Assembly: GCA_021325675.1 (NCBI GenBank)
Contig: JAJTCM010000001.1
Span: 620,001 to 684,000, forward strand
Length of the DNA: 64,000 nt
From: Crocinitomicaceae bacterium
Lineage (GTDB): Bacteria > Bacteroidota > Bacteroidia > Flavobacteriales_D > Crocinitomicaceae
Direction: 5' to 3'
Position 1 is the first letter of the stretch. Every line of letters begins with the position of its first letter. The notes below the pieces were generated by a model, which was not told where the DNA came from, did not search any database, and saw only the letters and a program-made list of their open reading frames with translations. Below, one piece after another: positions 23,485 to 32,417 of this stretch. The position numbers and the translations under genes are program-made.

Positions 23485-25248
23485 ATGGATCTTAAAGATT
23501 TAGAATCTAAAAAAATCGGCGATTTACGCCAAATTGCAACTACAGCCGGCATACCTAATGCAGAAAACCTCAAAAAAGCAGAGCTACTCGGGGAATTCGC
23601 AAAACTTTCAGGGGGTGAACCTGCTGAGAGAGCACCAAAAGCCAAAAAAACGGTAAAAGAAACTGCTACGGAAGCTATCACTGAAGCTCCATCTGAAGCA
23701 AAAAAAGAAAAAAGGGCACGGATCATAAAAACCCGTCCTGCTGAAGCGGCACCAACACCGGCGGCAGATCTTTTTTCAACCGAAGAAAAAACAGCTTCTC
23801 CTGCAATGGAAAGTCCAAAAGACGAAATCCAGAAGGAAGAAAGCCCGAAACAACAAACTACAAATGAAATTTCCGAGCCAATGCGCAAAGGCCGCGACCT
23901 GGTAAAACGGAATTTCGGAAAAGATAAAGAAAAAGCACCGGAACAAAAACCCGCTGCAGCTGTAGCAGAAGAGTCAACCATTGAGCGTGGCAACATGACC
24001 CCGGAAGAACTCGAGCAGGCAAAACGCAACGAACAGCGCAACCGCGACCGTGAAGCCCATCGTTTACGCATGCTGGAGCAGCAAAAGCAACAGCATAACG
24101 AAAAGCAGAGCGAAGAAGAAATTTTTGACCTGGCCGGGATTGTGAGCGCTGAAGGTGTTCTTGAAGTGATCCAGGAAGGTTTTGGTTTCCTGCGTTCTTC
24201 TGACTACAACTATTTGCCTTCACCGGATGATGTATACGTTTCCCAAAGCCAGATCAAATTATTCGGTCTGAAAACCGGTGATACGGTAAAAGGAACGATC
24301 CGTCCGCCAAAAGAAGGCGAGAAATTTTTCCCGCTGGTAAAAGTTGATTCGATCAACGGAAGACACCCGTCTTACATCCGTGACCGTGTTCCTTTCCAGT
24401 ACCTTACGCCTTTGTTCCCGAATGAAAAGTTTAAGCTCACAGGACACAAGGACGAAAGCATGTCGACCCGGATCATGGACCTCTTTGCCCCGATCGGTAA
24501 AGGCCAGCGCGGTATGATCGTTGCCCAGCCGAAAACCGGTAAAACAATGCTCCTCAAAGATGTTGCAAATGCAATCGCAGCCAATCACCCGGAAGTTTAC
24601 CTGATCGTCTTGCTGATCGATGAGCGCCCGGAAGAGGTAACCGATATGGCCCGCAGCGTAAAAGCTGAAGTAATTGCTTCGACCTTTGACGAACCGGCTG
24701 AAAGACACGTAAAAGTGGCGAATATTGTACTCGAAAAAGCAAAACGCATGGTAGAATGCGGCCATGATGTGTGTATCCTCCTGGATTCCATCACCCGCCT
24801 CGCCCGTGCTTACAATACAGTTTCACCTGCTTCCGGAAAAGTACTCTCCGGTGGTGTGGATGCCAACGCCCTGCACAAGCCGAAACGTTTCTTCGGTTCA
24901 GCGCGTAAAATTGAAAACGGCGGCTCACTTTCCATCATTGCAACAGCATTAACGGAAACAGGCTCGAAAATGGATGAAGTGATCTTCGAAGAATTTAAAG
25001 GTACAGGTAACATGGAATTGCAGCTCGACCGCAAGATTTCCAACCGCCGGATCTTCCCTGCAATCGACATCACGGCTTCCAGCACCCGCCGCGACGACCT
25101 GCTTGTCAGCAAAGATGTATTGCAGCGCGTTTACCTGCTCCGTCGCCATATCGCCGACATGAACCCGGTAGAAGCCATGGAATTCCTCAAAGGACAAATG
25201 GACCATACAATCTCCAATGAAGAGTTTTTGGTCTCTATGAATAAATAA
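23485..25248 (+). CDS. rho: Transcription termination factor Rho
   Basis: 587 residues from ATG 23485, chosen because [18 protein letters not shown] is the conserved Rho N-terminal helical domain; the frame opens earlier at 23398 with no homologous sequence. A long Lys/Glu/Ala-rich, low-complexity extension (about 45-210) separates this domain from the RNA-binding cold-shock-like domain (about 210-280, [21 protein letters not shown]). The hexameric ATPase core follows: Walker A AQPKTGKT near residue 350, [15 protein letters not shown], and the Q/R-loop region. Compared with E. coli Rho (419 residues) the insertion is the main difference and is typical of Bacteroidota. Rho terminates RNA synthesis by ATP-driven translocation. 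Confidence 0.96.
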   Translation: MDLKDLESKKIGDLRQIATTAGIPNAENLKKAELLGEFAKLSGGEPAERAPKAKKTVKETATEAITEAPSEAKKEKRARIIKTRPAEAAPTPAADLFSTEEKTASPAMESPKDEIQKEESPKQQTTNEISEPMRKGRDLVKRNFGKDKEKAPEQKPAAAVAEESTIERGNMTPEELEQAKRNEQRNRDREAHRLRMLEQQKQQHNEKQSEEEIFDLAGIVSAEGVLEVIQEGFGFLRSSDYNYLPSPDDVYVSQSQIKLFGLKTGDTVKGTIRPPKEGEKFFPLVKVDSINGRHPSYIRDRVPFQYLTPLFPNEKFKLTGHKDESMSTRIMDLFAPIGKGQRGMIVAQPKTGKTMLLKDVANAIAANHPEVYLIVLLIDERPEEVTDMARSVKAEVIASTFDEPAERHVKVANIVLEKAKRMVECGHDVCILLDSITRLARAYNTVSPASGKVLSGGVDANALHKPKRFFGSARKIENGGSLSIIATALTETGSKMDEVIFEEFKGTGNMELQLDRKISNRRIFPAIDITASSTRRDDLLVSKDVLQRVYLLRRHIADMNPVEAMEFLKGQMDHTISNEEFLVSMNK

Positions 25249-25345
25249 TTAGGAATGGAGATTTGAGAATGAAAATGTAGGTTTATGCGTTTTTAATTTT
25301 CAATTCTCCATTCTCCATTTTCACCGCCGCAGGCAGCAATGCAAT
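25249..25345. repeat. Dispersed palindromic repeat with GC-rich centre
   Basis: Arms GGAATGGAGATTTGAGAATG and TTCAATTCTCCATTCTCCAT, then the centre TCACCGCCGCAGGCAGCAA and AATTAATTCTA. It directly follows the rho stop and may be a transcribed hairpin. Confidence 0.55.
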
Positions 25346-25355
25346 TAATTCTAAT

Positions 25356-25919
25356 ATGAAAATCACCGTTAAAACAGGACTCATCTGTGCGCTCACCTGG
25401 ATCATCATCAAAATGGCTTATCATTTGATCTGGCCGCAGGCAACTTCGCTGACGCCGATGATCCTGAGCAATTTGTTTTTCCTGATGTGCTCCGTTTCTA
25501 TGGGGCTTTATCTCCACAAAAAACAAGAAGGCTTTACCCAGGGAAATGCGATGAGTGACATCAAAGCGGGAATGACCTCCGGCGTGCCTTACGCTGTAAT
25601 CGTGGCGTTGTTCCTGTTTTTTTATTACAACAACATCAACCCGCAGTTTGTCGAGAACATCAAAAAACCGATGATTGAGCAGCTGGATAAAGAATTGTCA
25701 ACTGAAAAATCAGTTCAACGGCTCAAAAACCAAAACCCGGAGCTGGAAACCAAATCCCGCGATGAAATTTACAAAATGGGACTAGAAAACATTAATTTTA
25801 AAGCAAGCCCTAAATTCACATCAATTCTTTCCGTTCTCGGGATGATCATCATGTCGACGCTATATTCAATTTTCATTATGGTTGTTTACCGCAAAGTGCT
25901 GGTGAAAGCTATTCGCTAA
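25356..25919 (+). CDS. DUF4199 family inner-membrane protein
   Basis: 187 residues with four predicted membrane segments: about 5-22, 30-50, 72-92 (YAVIVALFLFFYYNNI) and 155-180 (ILSVLGMIIMSTLYSIFIMVV). A soluble Lys/Glu-rich helical segment (about 95-150) lies between the third and fourth. This layout and the second-helix GLYLHKK segment fit DUF4199, a Bacteroidota/Flavobacteria family without known function. Start ATG 25356 after a palindromic repeat. No operon partner; valS is downstream after another repeat. Confidence 0.7.
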   Translation: MKITVKTGLICALTWIIIKMAYHLIWPQATSLTPMILSNLFFLMCSVSMGLYLHKKQEGFTQGNAMSDIKAGMTSGVPYAVIVALFLFFYYNNINPQFVENIKKPMIEQLDKELSTEKSVQRLKNQNPELETKSRDEIYKMGLENINFKASPKFTSILSVLGMIIMSTLYSIFIMVVYRKVLVKAIR

Positions 25920-25920
25920 C

Positions 25921-26031
25921 GCGAAATTCATAGATTTCCCTGCTTCGCAGGATTCGAAAATTCGAAGATTGAACTATTTCACCGAATTCCGCGAAGCGGA
26001 TGAATTTTGAATCTTCGAATTCCTTAAAATT
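25921..26031. repeat. Dispersed repeat with TTCGAAT arms and GCGAAGCGGA centre
   Basis: Segments TTCGAAAATTCGAAGATTGAA and TGAATTTTGAATCTTCGAATT face each other around ACCGAATTCCGCGAAGCGGA. Fragments of the same family lie at 33883-33910 (ATCTTCGAATCCGCGCAGCGGA) and 41613-41640. Intergenic, ending just before a possible valS -7 box. Confidence 0.5.
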
Positions 26032-26034
26032 TCC

Positions 26035-26042
26035 TATTTTTG
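26035..26042 (+). promoter_or_regulatory. Candidate -7 element for valS
   Basis: TATTTTTG, a perfect TAnnTTTG match, 26 bases before ATG 26069. No convincing -33 TTTG at standard spacing. Supports the shorter valS start. Confidence 0.4.
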
Positions 26043-26068
26043 TCAAAATTCAAGTAATAGACAAAAAA

Positions 26069-28696
26069 ATGGAAACTCCGAAAACGTATGAACCGCTGCA
26101 GGCTGAATCAAAATGGTATAGCTACTGGATGGATAAAGGGTATTTTTACTCGAAACCCGATCACAGGGAAGCTTATACTGTCGTCATTCCGCCGCCGAAC
26201 GTAACCGGGGTTTTACACATGGGCCACATGCTCAACAATACGATCCAGGATGTACTGGTTCGCCGTGCACGTATGCTGGGCAAAAATGCCTGCTGGGTAC
26301 CGGGAACGGACCACGCATCCATTGCAACGGAAGCGAAAGTGGTTCAGAAACTGCGCAAGGAAGGGATTAAAAAATCTGATTTATCGCGCGAAGAATTCCT
26401 GAAACACGCTTTTGAATGGAAAGACAAGCATGGCGGGATCATTCTCGAACAATTGAAAAAACTGGGCTGCTCCTGCGATTGGGAACGTACTTCTTTCACG
26501 ATGGACCCCTCCTACTCGGAATCCGTTTTGGACGTATTCATCGACTTATACAAAAAAGGCAAAATTTACCGCGGGGTACGCATGGTAAACTGGGACCCGG
26601 AAGCTTTGACCGCTTTGTCGGATGAAGAAGTACTGCACAAGGAAGTGAATTCCAAGCTTTTCTATGTACGCTATAAAATTGCCGGATCGGAAGATGAATG
26701 GCTGACAATCGCTACTACCCGCCCGGAAACAATTTTAGGCGATACTGCGATCTGCATTAACCCGACTGACGAGCGCTACAAGCATTTGCACGGGAAACAG
26801 GCCGTTGTTCCACTGGCGAACCGCAGCATCCCGATTATCCTGGATGAATACGTAGATACGGAATTTGGTACGGGCTGCTTAAAAGTGACCCCGGCACACG
26901 ATACCAATGACTACGAGCTGGGTAAAAAGCACAACCTGGAAACATTGGATATTTTCAATGCCAACGGAACGCTTAACGAACTTGGTTTGCATTACGCCGG
27001 AAAAGACCGTTTTGAAGTGCGCAAGGCGATTGAAAAAGAATTGTACGACAAAGGATATCTGGTAAAAACCGAAGACCATATCAATAAAATCGGGTATTCC
27101 GAGCGTACCGACGCAGTAATCGAGCCACGCTTGTCCCTGCAATGGTTTGTAAGCATGAAAGAGCTAGCGCAGCCTGCTTTGGATAATGTTATGAACGGCA
27201 ATATTAAATTCCACCCGGACAAGTTCAAAAACACTTACCGTCACTGGATGGAAAACGTAAAAGACTGGTGTATTTCGCGCCAGCTGTGGTGGGGACATCA
27301 AATCCCGGCCTGGTATTTCGGTGAAGGTCCGGATGATTACGTTGTTGCGAAAACGCGGGAAGAAGCGCAGAAACTTGTGGCTGAAAAAACCGGCAAGACA
27401 ATTGATTTATCTGCTTTAAAACAAGACGAAGACGTATTAGACACCTGGTTTTCTTCCTGGCTCTGGCCGATTTCCGTTTTTGACGGTTTAACGAAGCCGG
27501 GCAACGACGAAATTAAATATTACTATCCGACGAATGACCTCGTTACGGCGCCTGAAATTATGTTTTTCTGGGTAGCCCGGATGATTATTGCGGGTTATGA
27601 ATATTTGGGTGATTTACCGTTCAAAAACGTATATTACACGGGGATCGTGCGCGATAAGCTGGGACGTAAAATGTCAAAATCACTGGGGAATTCGCCTGAT
27701 CCGATCGATTTGATCGAGAAATACGGCGCTGACGGCGTACGCGTGGGAATTTTGATTTCCTCGCCTGCCGGGAACGATTTGCCTTTTGACACAAGCCAAT
27801 GTGAGCAGGGACGTAATTTCAGCAATAAGATCTGGAACGCTTTCCGTTTGATCGACGGCTGGGAAGTGAAAGATCTCGAACAGCCGAAATCAGCTCAAAA
27901 AGCAATCGCCTGGTTTGAAGCAAAATTCAACAGTGAGCTGGCTGAAATCAACGATTTGTTTGACAAATTCAAGATCTCGGAAGCCTTGATGGCGATTTAC
28001 AAGCTGGTGTGGGATGATTTTTGCAGCTGGTACCTCGAAATGGTGAAACCCGGCTACGAACAGCCAATTGACGCTAAAACACTGGAAAGCACGAAGGTTT
28101 TCTTTGAAGACATCCTTAAAATGGTTCAGCCCTTCATGCCGTTTATTGCTGAAGAATTGTGGCACCAGGTGCGCGAACGCCAGGAAGGTGATGATGTTAT
28201 CATTGCCAGCTGGCCGGAAGTTAAAAAAGTAGACCAGGCTGTCCTCAAAGGCTTTGAGCTCGCGCAGGAAACGATCACGCATATCCGGAACGTCAGGAAA
28301 CAAAACAACATTGCCAACAAGGTGAAAATGGACATGTTCCTGAAGAAAAACGCAGGGTATAATGATGAATTTGAGCCTGTTGTCATCAAGTTAGGCAATC
28401 TTTCCCAGTTTGAGAACACGACAGATAAAATTCCGAACGCGAACTCCTTTATTGTACAAGGAAACGAATATTTCATTCCTTTTGGTGATTCCATTGATAT
28501 CGAAGCGGAACGCAAAAAACTGGAAGAAGAGCTGGAATACACGAAAGGCTTCCTTAACTCGGTGAACAAAAAGCTGCAAAACGAAAAATTTGTGGCCGGT
28601 GCACCGGAACAGGTTTTAGCAAGCGAACGTAAAAAAGAAGCAGACGCTTTGCAGAAGATCGCCCTGCTGGAAGAAAAGCTCGCAAGCCTCGTATAA
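26069..28696 (+). CDS. valS: Valyl-tRNA synthetase
   Basis: 875 residues from ATG 26069; an upstream in-frame ATG at 26000 lies inside a repeat and before the -7 box. The class I synthetase charges tRNA-Val and edits mischarged Thr. Seen: HIGH-type motif [15 protein letters not shown] (about 41-55), an editing domain (about 195-330, [12 protein letters not shown]), KMSKS motif (RKMSKSLGN near 533), anticodon-binding helices and a C-terminal coiled coil (about 810-875, [18 protein letters not shown]). Length is normal. Monocistronic, with a hairpin downstream. Confidence 0.96.
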   Translation: METPKTYEPLQAESKWYSYWMDKGYFYSKPDHREAYTVVIPPPNVTGVLHMGHMLNNTIQDVLVRRARMLGKNACWVPGTDHASIATEAKVVQKLRKEGIKKSDLSREEFLKHAFEWKDKHGGIILEQLKKLGCSCDWERTSFTMDPSYSESVLDVFIDLYKKGKIYRGVRMVNWDPEALTALSDEEVLHKEVNSKLFYVRYKIAGSEDEWLTIATTRPETILGDTAICINPTDERYKHLHGKQAVVPLANRSIPIILDEYVDTEFGTGCLKVTPAHDTNDYELGKKHNLETLDIFNANGTLNELGLHYAGKDRFEVRKAIEKELYDKGYLVKTEDHINKIGYSERTDAVIEPRLSLQWFVSMKELAQPALDNVMNGNIKFHPDKFKNTYRHWMENVKDWCISRQLWWGHQIPAWYFGEGPDDYVVAKTREEAQKLVAEKTGKTIDLSALKQDEDVLDTWFSSWLWPISVFDGLTKPGNDEIKYYYPTNDLVTAPEIMFFWVARMIIAGYEYLGDLPFKNVYYTGIVRDKLGRKMSKSLGNSPDPIDLIEKYGADGVRVGILISSPAGNDLPFDTSQCEQGRNFSNKIWNAFRLIDGWEVKDLEQPKSAQKAIAWFEAKFNSELAEINDLFDKFKISEALMAIYKLVWDDFCSWYLEMVKPGYEQPIDAKTLESTKVFFEDILKMVQPFMPFIAEELWHQVRERQEGDDVIIASWPEVKKVDQAVLKGFELAQETITHIRNVRKQNNIANKVKMDMFLKKNAGYNDEFEPVVIKLGNLSQFENTTDKIPNANSFIVQGNEYFIPFGDSIDIEAERKKLEEELEYTKGFLNSVNKKLQNEKFVAGAPEQVLASERKKEADALQKIALLEEKLASLV

Positions 28697-28712
28697 TACA
28701 CCTTACTATTTT

Positions 28713-28779
28713 AGCCACGAATGGCACGAATTTGCACGAAATATTATTAGTGGAAATTGGTGAAATTCGTGGCTTTCTT
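28713..28779 (+). terminator. Hairpin/terminator after valS
   Basis: AGCCACGAAT (28713-28722) pairs perfectly with ATTCGTGGCT (28765-28774); the interior has further GCACGAA copies and TTCTTTTT follows the stem. The form (cacgaa repeats) is that of a dispersed intergenic element and could end valS transcription. Confidence 0.6.
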
Positions 28780-28854
28780 TTTCTAACAAAAACTTGTAAC
28801 ATTTTTGAAATTTTATAAAAGAATAAGCTTTATCTTCCTGCTAAATTTACCGCG

Positions 28855-29478
28855 ATGAAAACTGACGATATCCAATACAGGGAGCCTTCATCCCGGCAGG
28901 AGCTGGAAAGCTTGTTTGAGCTGCGCTACACCGTTTACAAGGAAGATCACGCCCTGAAAAACATGCTTTCTGCACCCGATCACGATTTTAATGCTTACGA
29001 TTTGAACGCCCTTCATTACGGCGCTTTCAGGAATGGAGAAGCGATAGCTTACATGCGGCTCGCCGTTCAGGAAGAAACCCACCACACACAGTTTATCCGG
29101 GAAATCCTTGATCAGAATGAAATAAACTTGCGGGAAAAAGAACATGCCTTTCCTTTTCAGCATTATTATCCAAACCCAAATTGGGCGGGAAACTTCCTGG
29201 ATCAGTTAAAAGGCAAGAAAATCGGTGAGGTTGGACGTTTGGCAATTCATTCGGAATATCGCCAGGGAGGAGAGGTTTTGGATGATTTATTTTTAGCTTT
29301 CATTAAGTATTGCCGCAACGACCAAAAAATAAACACAGGTTTCGGTTCCTGTACCTTGTTGTTGGAACGTTATTACCGGAAGTTCGGCTTTCGGCGCGCA
29401 GAGAACTGTGAGCCTTTCGTACATAAAAACCTGCCTGAAGCGGTAATTGTGCGCTTCGATGATGATTTCAGTGTGTAA
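28855..29478 (+). CDS. LuxI/FeeM-like N-acyltransferase (GNAT fold)
   Basis: 207 residues. The N-terminal ELRYTVYKEDHAL (about 22-34) resembles the RY-x-VY entry motif of acyl-homoserine-lactone and N-acyl amino acid synthases. The core IGEVGRLAIHSEYRQGGEV (about 123-141) matches the GNAT beta4/alpha3 acyl-CoA-binding part, and YYRKFGFRRA (about 177-186) the C-terminal GNAT hallmark. These proteins join an acyl chain from acyl-ACP or acyl-CoA to an amine, producing signal molecules or lipo-amino acids; the product here cannot be told. A plain GNAT acetyltransferase is the alternative. Start ATG 28855. No regulator of LuxR type is adjacent. Stand-alone gene. Confidence 0.65.
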   Translation: MKTDDIQYREPSSRQELESLFELRYTVYKEDHALKNMLSAPDHDFNAYDLNALHYGAFRNGEAIAYMRLAVQEETHHTQFIREILDQNEINLREKEHAFPFQHYYPNPNWAGNFLDQLKGKKIGEVGRLAIHSEYRQGGEVLDDLFLAFIKYCRNDQKINTGFGSCTLLLERYYRKFGFRRAENCEPFVHKNLPEAVIVRFDDDFSV

Positions 29479-29569
29479 TTTTCGGCTCGCTTTTTTTTGG
29501 ATCGCAAAGCTAGCAAAGTTAGGCGCAAAATTCGCTAAGTAAAAGTGAGCAGGATTGAAAGTAATGTCA

Positions 29570-29607
29570 ATTAGCACATTATCTCATTAAGATATTAGCA
29601 CATTAAA
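29570..29607. repeat. ATTAGCACATTA-family repeat, partial copy
   Basis: ATTAGCACATTATCTCATTA followed by ATATTAGCACATTAAAC. Intergenic between convergent genes; same family as 9880-9958 and 54996-55085. Confidence 0.55.
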
Positions 29608-29610
29608 CCA

Positions 29611-30006
29611 TCATCGCTCCATACAACGAAAGAAATATAGTTGTAAAGCAATCAGCGTAACTGTTAACAAAGCGGGTACGGCCTGCACATAAAAAATCTT
29701 CGGATCTGCTGTAACAGAACCGTAAATCCCGGCAATGGCAACACACGAGGTGAAAAACAAAGCCACATTTAAATGCCAGAACGGATCACAAATAAATAAG
29801 CTCCAGATCAGGCCTGCAGCCAGAAAACCGTTATACAAACCCTGGTTGGCAGCTAAAGCTTTCGTAGGCTCAAACAATTCTGCCGGGAACTTTTTAAAGG
29901 TCTTTCTGCCGCGCGTAGTCCAGGCGAACATTTCGAGCCAGAGAATATAGATGTGGATCAGCGCTATTAAGCCGATCAATACGTTGATGATAATCCCGAT
30001 AACCAT
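29611..30006 (-). CDS. DUF1304 family membrane protein
   Basis: 131 residues from ATG 30006. The frame extends 16 residues upstream, but MVIGIIINVLIGLIALIHIYI is the usual DUF1304 beginning. Four predicted helices. The family signatures are IHIYILWLEMFAWTTRGRKTF, ANQGLYNGFLAAGL and the VAIAGIYGSVT segment. This small inner-membrane family (YqjF-like) has no established function. Divergent from the membrane-protein/regulator unit at 30251, with a large inverted repeat in the shared upstream region. Confidence 0.85.
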   Translation of the reverse strand: MVIGIIINVLIGLIALIHIYILWLEMFAWTTRGRKTFKKFPAELFEPTKALAANQGLYNGFLAAGLIWSLFICDPFWHLNVALFFTSCVAIAGIYGSVTADPKIFYVQAVPALLTVTLIALQLYFFRCMER

Positions 30007-30031
30007 ACATGTAATTTTAAAACGAATATAG

Positions 30032-30187
30032 TTTTTTTGAACCACATAAAACATATAAGTTATTTGAGTTTTTTATTCCCGGAGAATATATAAGCTTTTG
30101 CAATTCTTTTTTACGTAAACTTCTATGCTCTTTTCAAGTATTCTCTTTAATGTTCTTATATACCTTATATGGTTCAAAATAAAAAAA
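30032..30187. repeat. Long imperfect inverted repeat in a divergent promoter region
   Basis: The left arm, about 30034-30059 (TTTTTGAACCACATAAAACA then TATAAG), matches the reverse complement of the right arm, about 30155-30181 (CTTATATACCTTATATGGTT then CAAAATA), at most positions. The arms are about 95 bases apart. No coding potential in between. It could be a decayed mobile element or a large RNA hairpin. Confidence 0.5.
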
Positions 30188-30199
30188 TAATGCAAAATG

Positions 30200-30230
30200 T
30201 TTGTTCAATTGAAAATTAAGTTTAACTTTG
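30200..30230 (+). promoter_or_regulatory. Promoter of the membrane-protein/regulator operon
   Basis: TTTG at 30200-30203, 19-base spacer, TAACTTTG at 30223-30230: a full match to the Bacteroidota consensus. The inferred transcript start near 30236 lies inside the adjacent palindromic operator, so a bound protein would block it. Confidence 0.65.
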
Positions 30231-30241
30231 TGTTTCAAAGT
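30225..30241 (+). promoter_or_regulatory. Palindromic operator 1 (ACTTTG-N5-CAAAGT)
   Basis: ACTTTG-TGTTT-CAAAGT overlaps the -7 element and predicted transcript start of the operon at 30251. The surrounding 26 bases are almost identical to operator 2 at 31210-31226. It is the probable binding site of the winged-helix protein encoded at 30886. Confidence 0.6.
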
Positions 30242-30250
30242 ACTTTAATT

Positions 30251-30889
30251 ATGTCGTCATCAAAAGAACAATTAGAAGCTTTACAGGACATCCGGAAGAT
30301 GATGCAGGAATCCTCCAAATTCCTTTCCCTGAGCGGGTTTTCAGGTGTTTTTGCCGGGATTTACGCCCTGCTGGGTGCGTGGGTTGGCAAGCTGATTTTC
30401 GGGCAGTTCATGAACCAGGAACAATTGCTGGGCTCTATTACGCCGAGCTATAAAAACATGCTTGTCACCGTTACGTTGCTCTGTTTACTGGTTTTAGTGC
30501 TTTCTATTGTGACTGCCTTTATTTTTTCGAAGCAAAAAGCCCATAAAAACGGGGCAAAGCTGTTTGATAAAACCACTAATAAATTACTGTTCAACATGGC
30601 TGTGCCGCTTTTAGCCGGCGGGATTTTTTGCTCAGCAATGATTTACCACGGGGAAACGTTTATATACCTTGTAAGCCCCGCAATGCTTTTGTTTTACGGA
30701 ATCGCACTAATCAACGGGAGCAAATACACGTATCACGAAATCAAGGCCTTGGGGCTGCTGGAAATTGTTTTGGGAATACTGGCGCTCTTCTTCCTCGGCC
30801 ACGGCTTGCTTTTTTGGGCTATCGGTTTTGGCGCCCTTCACATAATTTATGGTATTTTAGTGTGGTATAAGCACGATCGCCAGGCATGA
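30251..30889 (+). CDS. Four/five-helix membrane protein of unknown function
   Basis: 212 residues from ATG 30251; the frame opens 18 residues earlier but that part overlaps the promoter and operator. A short cytosolic N-terminus (SSSKEQLEALQDIRKMMQES) is followed by predicted membrane segments at about 26-46, 65-87, 112-132, 138-158 and 165-200. Not a family I can name; the N-terminal helix plus membrane bundle resembles small Bacteroidota proteins that sit next to winged-helix regulators. The stop overlaps the regulator start (ATGA), so the two are translationally coupled and the regulator may respond to or control this protein. Confidence 0.7.
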   Translation: MSSSKEQLEALQDIRKMMQESSKFLSLSGFSGVFAGIYALLGAWVGKLIFGQFMNQEQLLGSITPSYKNMLVTVTLLCLLVLVLSIVTAFIFSKQKAHKNGAKLFDKTTNKLLFNMAVPLLAGGIFCSAMIYHGETFIYLVSPAMLLFYGIALINGSKYTYHEIKALGLLEIVLGILALFFLGHGLLFWAIGFGALHIIYGILVWYKHDRQA

Positions 30890-31191
30890 ATAAAATCCCC
30901 AACATACAGGACCTGAACAAGGCGTTTGAAAACCGGGTGCGCCTTGGGATCATGAGCATTCTTATGGTCAACGACAGCGTGGATTTTAACCGCATGAAGG
31001 AATTATTGAACGTAACCGACGGAAACCTCGCCAGCCATGTGTCAGCGCTAGAAAAAGAAGGTTTTATCCATGTAAAAAAAGAATTTGTTGGTAAAAAGCC
31101 GCTCACCACCTACTCCGTGACAAAAATCGGGATGAAAGCTTTTGAAGATCACCTCAATGCCCTGGAAAAGTTAATCCGGATGAACCAGTAA
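30886..31191 (+). CDS. Winged helix-turn-helix transcriptional regulator
   Basis: 101 residues, one winged-helix domain: helices around 10-26 and 33-43, recognition helix in NVTDGNLASHVSALEKEGFI (about 42-61), wing VKKEFVGKKPLTTYSVTKIG (about 62-82), then a dimerisation helix. This is the compact MarR/ArsR-like type (HTH_27-like) common in Bacteroidota. No metal-binding Cys pairs, so sensing is not obviously metal-based. Its start overlaps the preceding stop by 4 bases. Twin palindromes upstream of its own operon and of the next one suggest that it represses both; the ligand or signal is unknown. Confidence 0.85.
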   Translation: MNKIPNIQDLNKAFENRVRLGIMSILMVNDSVDFNRMKELLNVTDGNLASHVSALEKEGFIHVKKEFVGKKPLTTYSVTKIGMKAFEDHLNALEKLIRMNQ

Positions 31192-31209
31192 CTATTTTTT
31201 TGTATTTAA

Positions 31210-31226
31210 ACTTTGAGTTTCAAAGT
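31210..31226 (+). promoter_or_regulatory. Palindromic operator 2 (ACTTTGA-GTT-TCAAAGT)
   Basis: A perfect 7-base inverted repeat with a 3-base spacer, 17 bases before ATG 31244. The sequence TTTCAAAGTACTTT is shared exactly with operator 1. The left half doubles as a weak -7 box (AAACTTTG); no -33 is visible at normal spacing. Confidence 0.65.
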
Positions 31227-31243
31227 ACTTTTAATAATCAAAT

Positions 31244-31711
31244 ATGAAACAAAAAACCAACACCCAAATCACACTGATTGCCTTCATGACGATACTAATT
31301 CTGAGCGGAGTTACCGCTTTCCCGATTGACAGCGAAATGAACTGGTTGTACATGAACCGTTCTTTCTTCCCCGACAATATTTCTGACTGGATCTTTAGCA
31401 TTTGGCGGGACATTCAAAACACGCCGGACACACTGTTTTACGGTACGGATTGGCTGGCTTTTGCACACATCATTATTTCGCTATTTTTCATCCCGGTTTA
31501 CCGCAACCCGGTAAAGCACCAGGTCAACTTGCATATTGGAATGATCGCCTGCCTGGCGGTTTTCCCGTTGGCTTTTATTTGCGGCCCGATACGGGGGATT
31601 CCATTTGCGCATCAACTGATTGACTGCTCTTTTGGGGTGATCGGCTTTGCAGTTCTTTTTTTTATCAATAATCAAATCAATCGTTTAAAACATGAAAGCA
31701 CAAACGCATAA
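31244..31711 (+). CDS. Small membrane protein of unknown function
   Basis: 155 residues with four predicted helices (about 10-28, 62-85, 97-113, 125-145), the first possibly a signal anchor. Between helices 1 and 2 is a hydrophilic region (DSEMNWLYMNRSFFPDN, WRDIQNTPDTLFYGTDW). No recognised family. First gene of a three-gene unit with overlapping ends, directly downstream of operator 2. Overlaps the next gene by 20 bases. Confidence 0.7.
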   Translation: MKQKTNTQITLIAFMTILILSGVTAFPIDSEMNWLYMNRSFFPDNISDWIFSIWRDIQNTPDTLFYGTDWLAFAHIIISLFFIPVYRNPVKHQVNLHIGMIACLAVFPLAFICGPIRGIPFAHQLIDCSFGVIGFAVLFFINNQINRLKHESTNA

Positions 31712-32417
31712 CCTGTTTATTGCCGTCGGGATTTTCGCCGTCGCAATGGGCCTGCTGGAAAGCAGTGTCGTGATCTACCTCCGGGAATTGTATTATCCCG
31801 AAGGCTTTAATTTCCCTATCAAACGGATTCCATACAATGTTTCTGTCGTTGAGATCTGGCGGGAAGCAGCAACCATCGTCATGCTCATCGGTGTCGGTTA
31901 TATCGCCGGGAAAAACGTGCTCGAGCGTTTTGCGTTTCTATGCTACGCCTTTGCGATCTGGGATTTGTTTTACTATGTTTTTCTCTACGTTTTTATCGCC
32001 TGGCCCGAAAGCATTTTCACCTGGGATTTACTATTCCTTCTCCCCTTTCCATGGGTTGGCCCGGTTTGGGCGCCTTGCCTGATCGCTTTACTGATGATTG
32101 TGGGCTCCATCCTGGCGGTACGCAAAAAACAGCGTGAACCGGAGTTTCGCGTAAAGCCTTTCTGGTGGATTGTCCTGATCCTGGGTGCGCTGAACTGTAT
32201 CCTGGCTTTTATGATGGATTTTTTCCGCATCTACGATTTCAGCGCTACTCTCGGCGAGCTTTTGTCCGATCCTGAAAAATCAGCTTTCATTTATCACTAT
32301 GTGCCCCAAAAGTTTGACCTGGCGCTTTTTCTCCTCGGCTTCGGTATGATGCTGACAACTGTTATTGCACAATTATTAATTCACCCTAAAAAACAAATGT
32401 CTTATGAAAAGAAATGA
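31692..32417 (+). CDS. Multi-helix membrane protein of unknown function
   Basis: 241 residues with six to seven predicted helices (about 8-28, 52-72, 80-105, 112-140, 153-175, 208-230). Conserved-looking polar loops: LRELYYPEGFNFPIKRIPYN after helix 1 and a Lys/Arg-rich loop near 143-150 (RKKQREPEFR). No family recognised. The start lies within the end of the previous gene and its own end overlaps the next gene by 14 bases, so the three are translated together. Confidence 0.7.
   Translation: MKAQTHNLFIAVGIFAVAMGLLESSVVIYLRELYYPEGFNFPIKRIPYNVSVVEIWREAATIVMLIGVGYIAGKNVLERFAFLCYAFAIWDLFYYVFLYVFIAWPESIFTWDLLFLLPFPWVGPVWAPCLIALLMIVGSILAVRKKQREPEFRVKPFWWIVLILGALNCILAFMMDFFRIYDFSATLGELLSDPEKSAFIYHYVPQKFDLALFLLGFGMMLTTVIAQLLIHPKKQMSYEKK

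Noticed and set aside
26000-26068. Upstream in-frame ATG for valS
   Set aside because: It sits within a dispersed repeat and upstream of the -7 box; conserved sequence starts at 26069.
31199-31215. TTTG near 31199 as -33 of a second-operon promoter
   Set aside because: Only about five bases separate it from the -7-like AAACTTTG; spacing is impossible for the consensus, so only the operator is reported.
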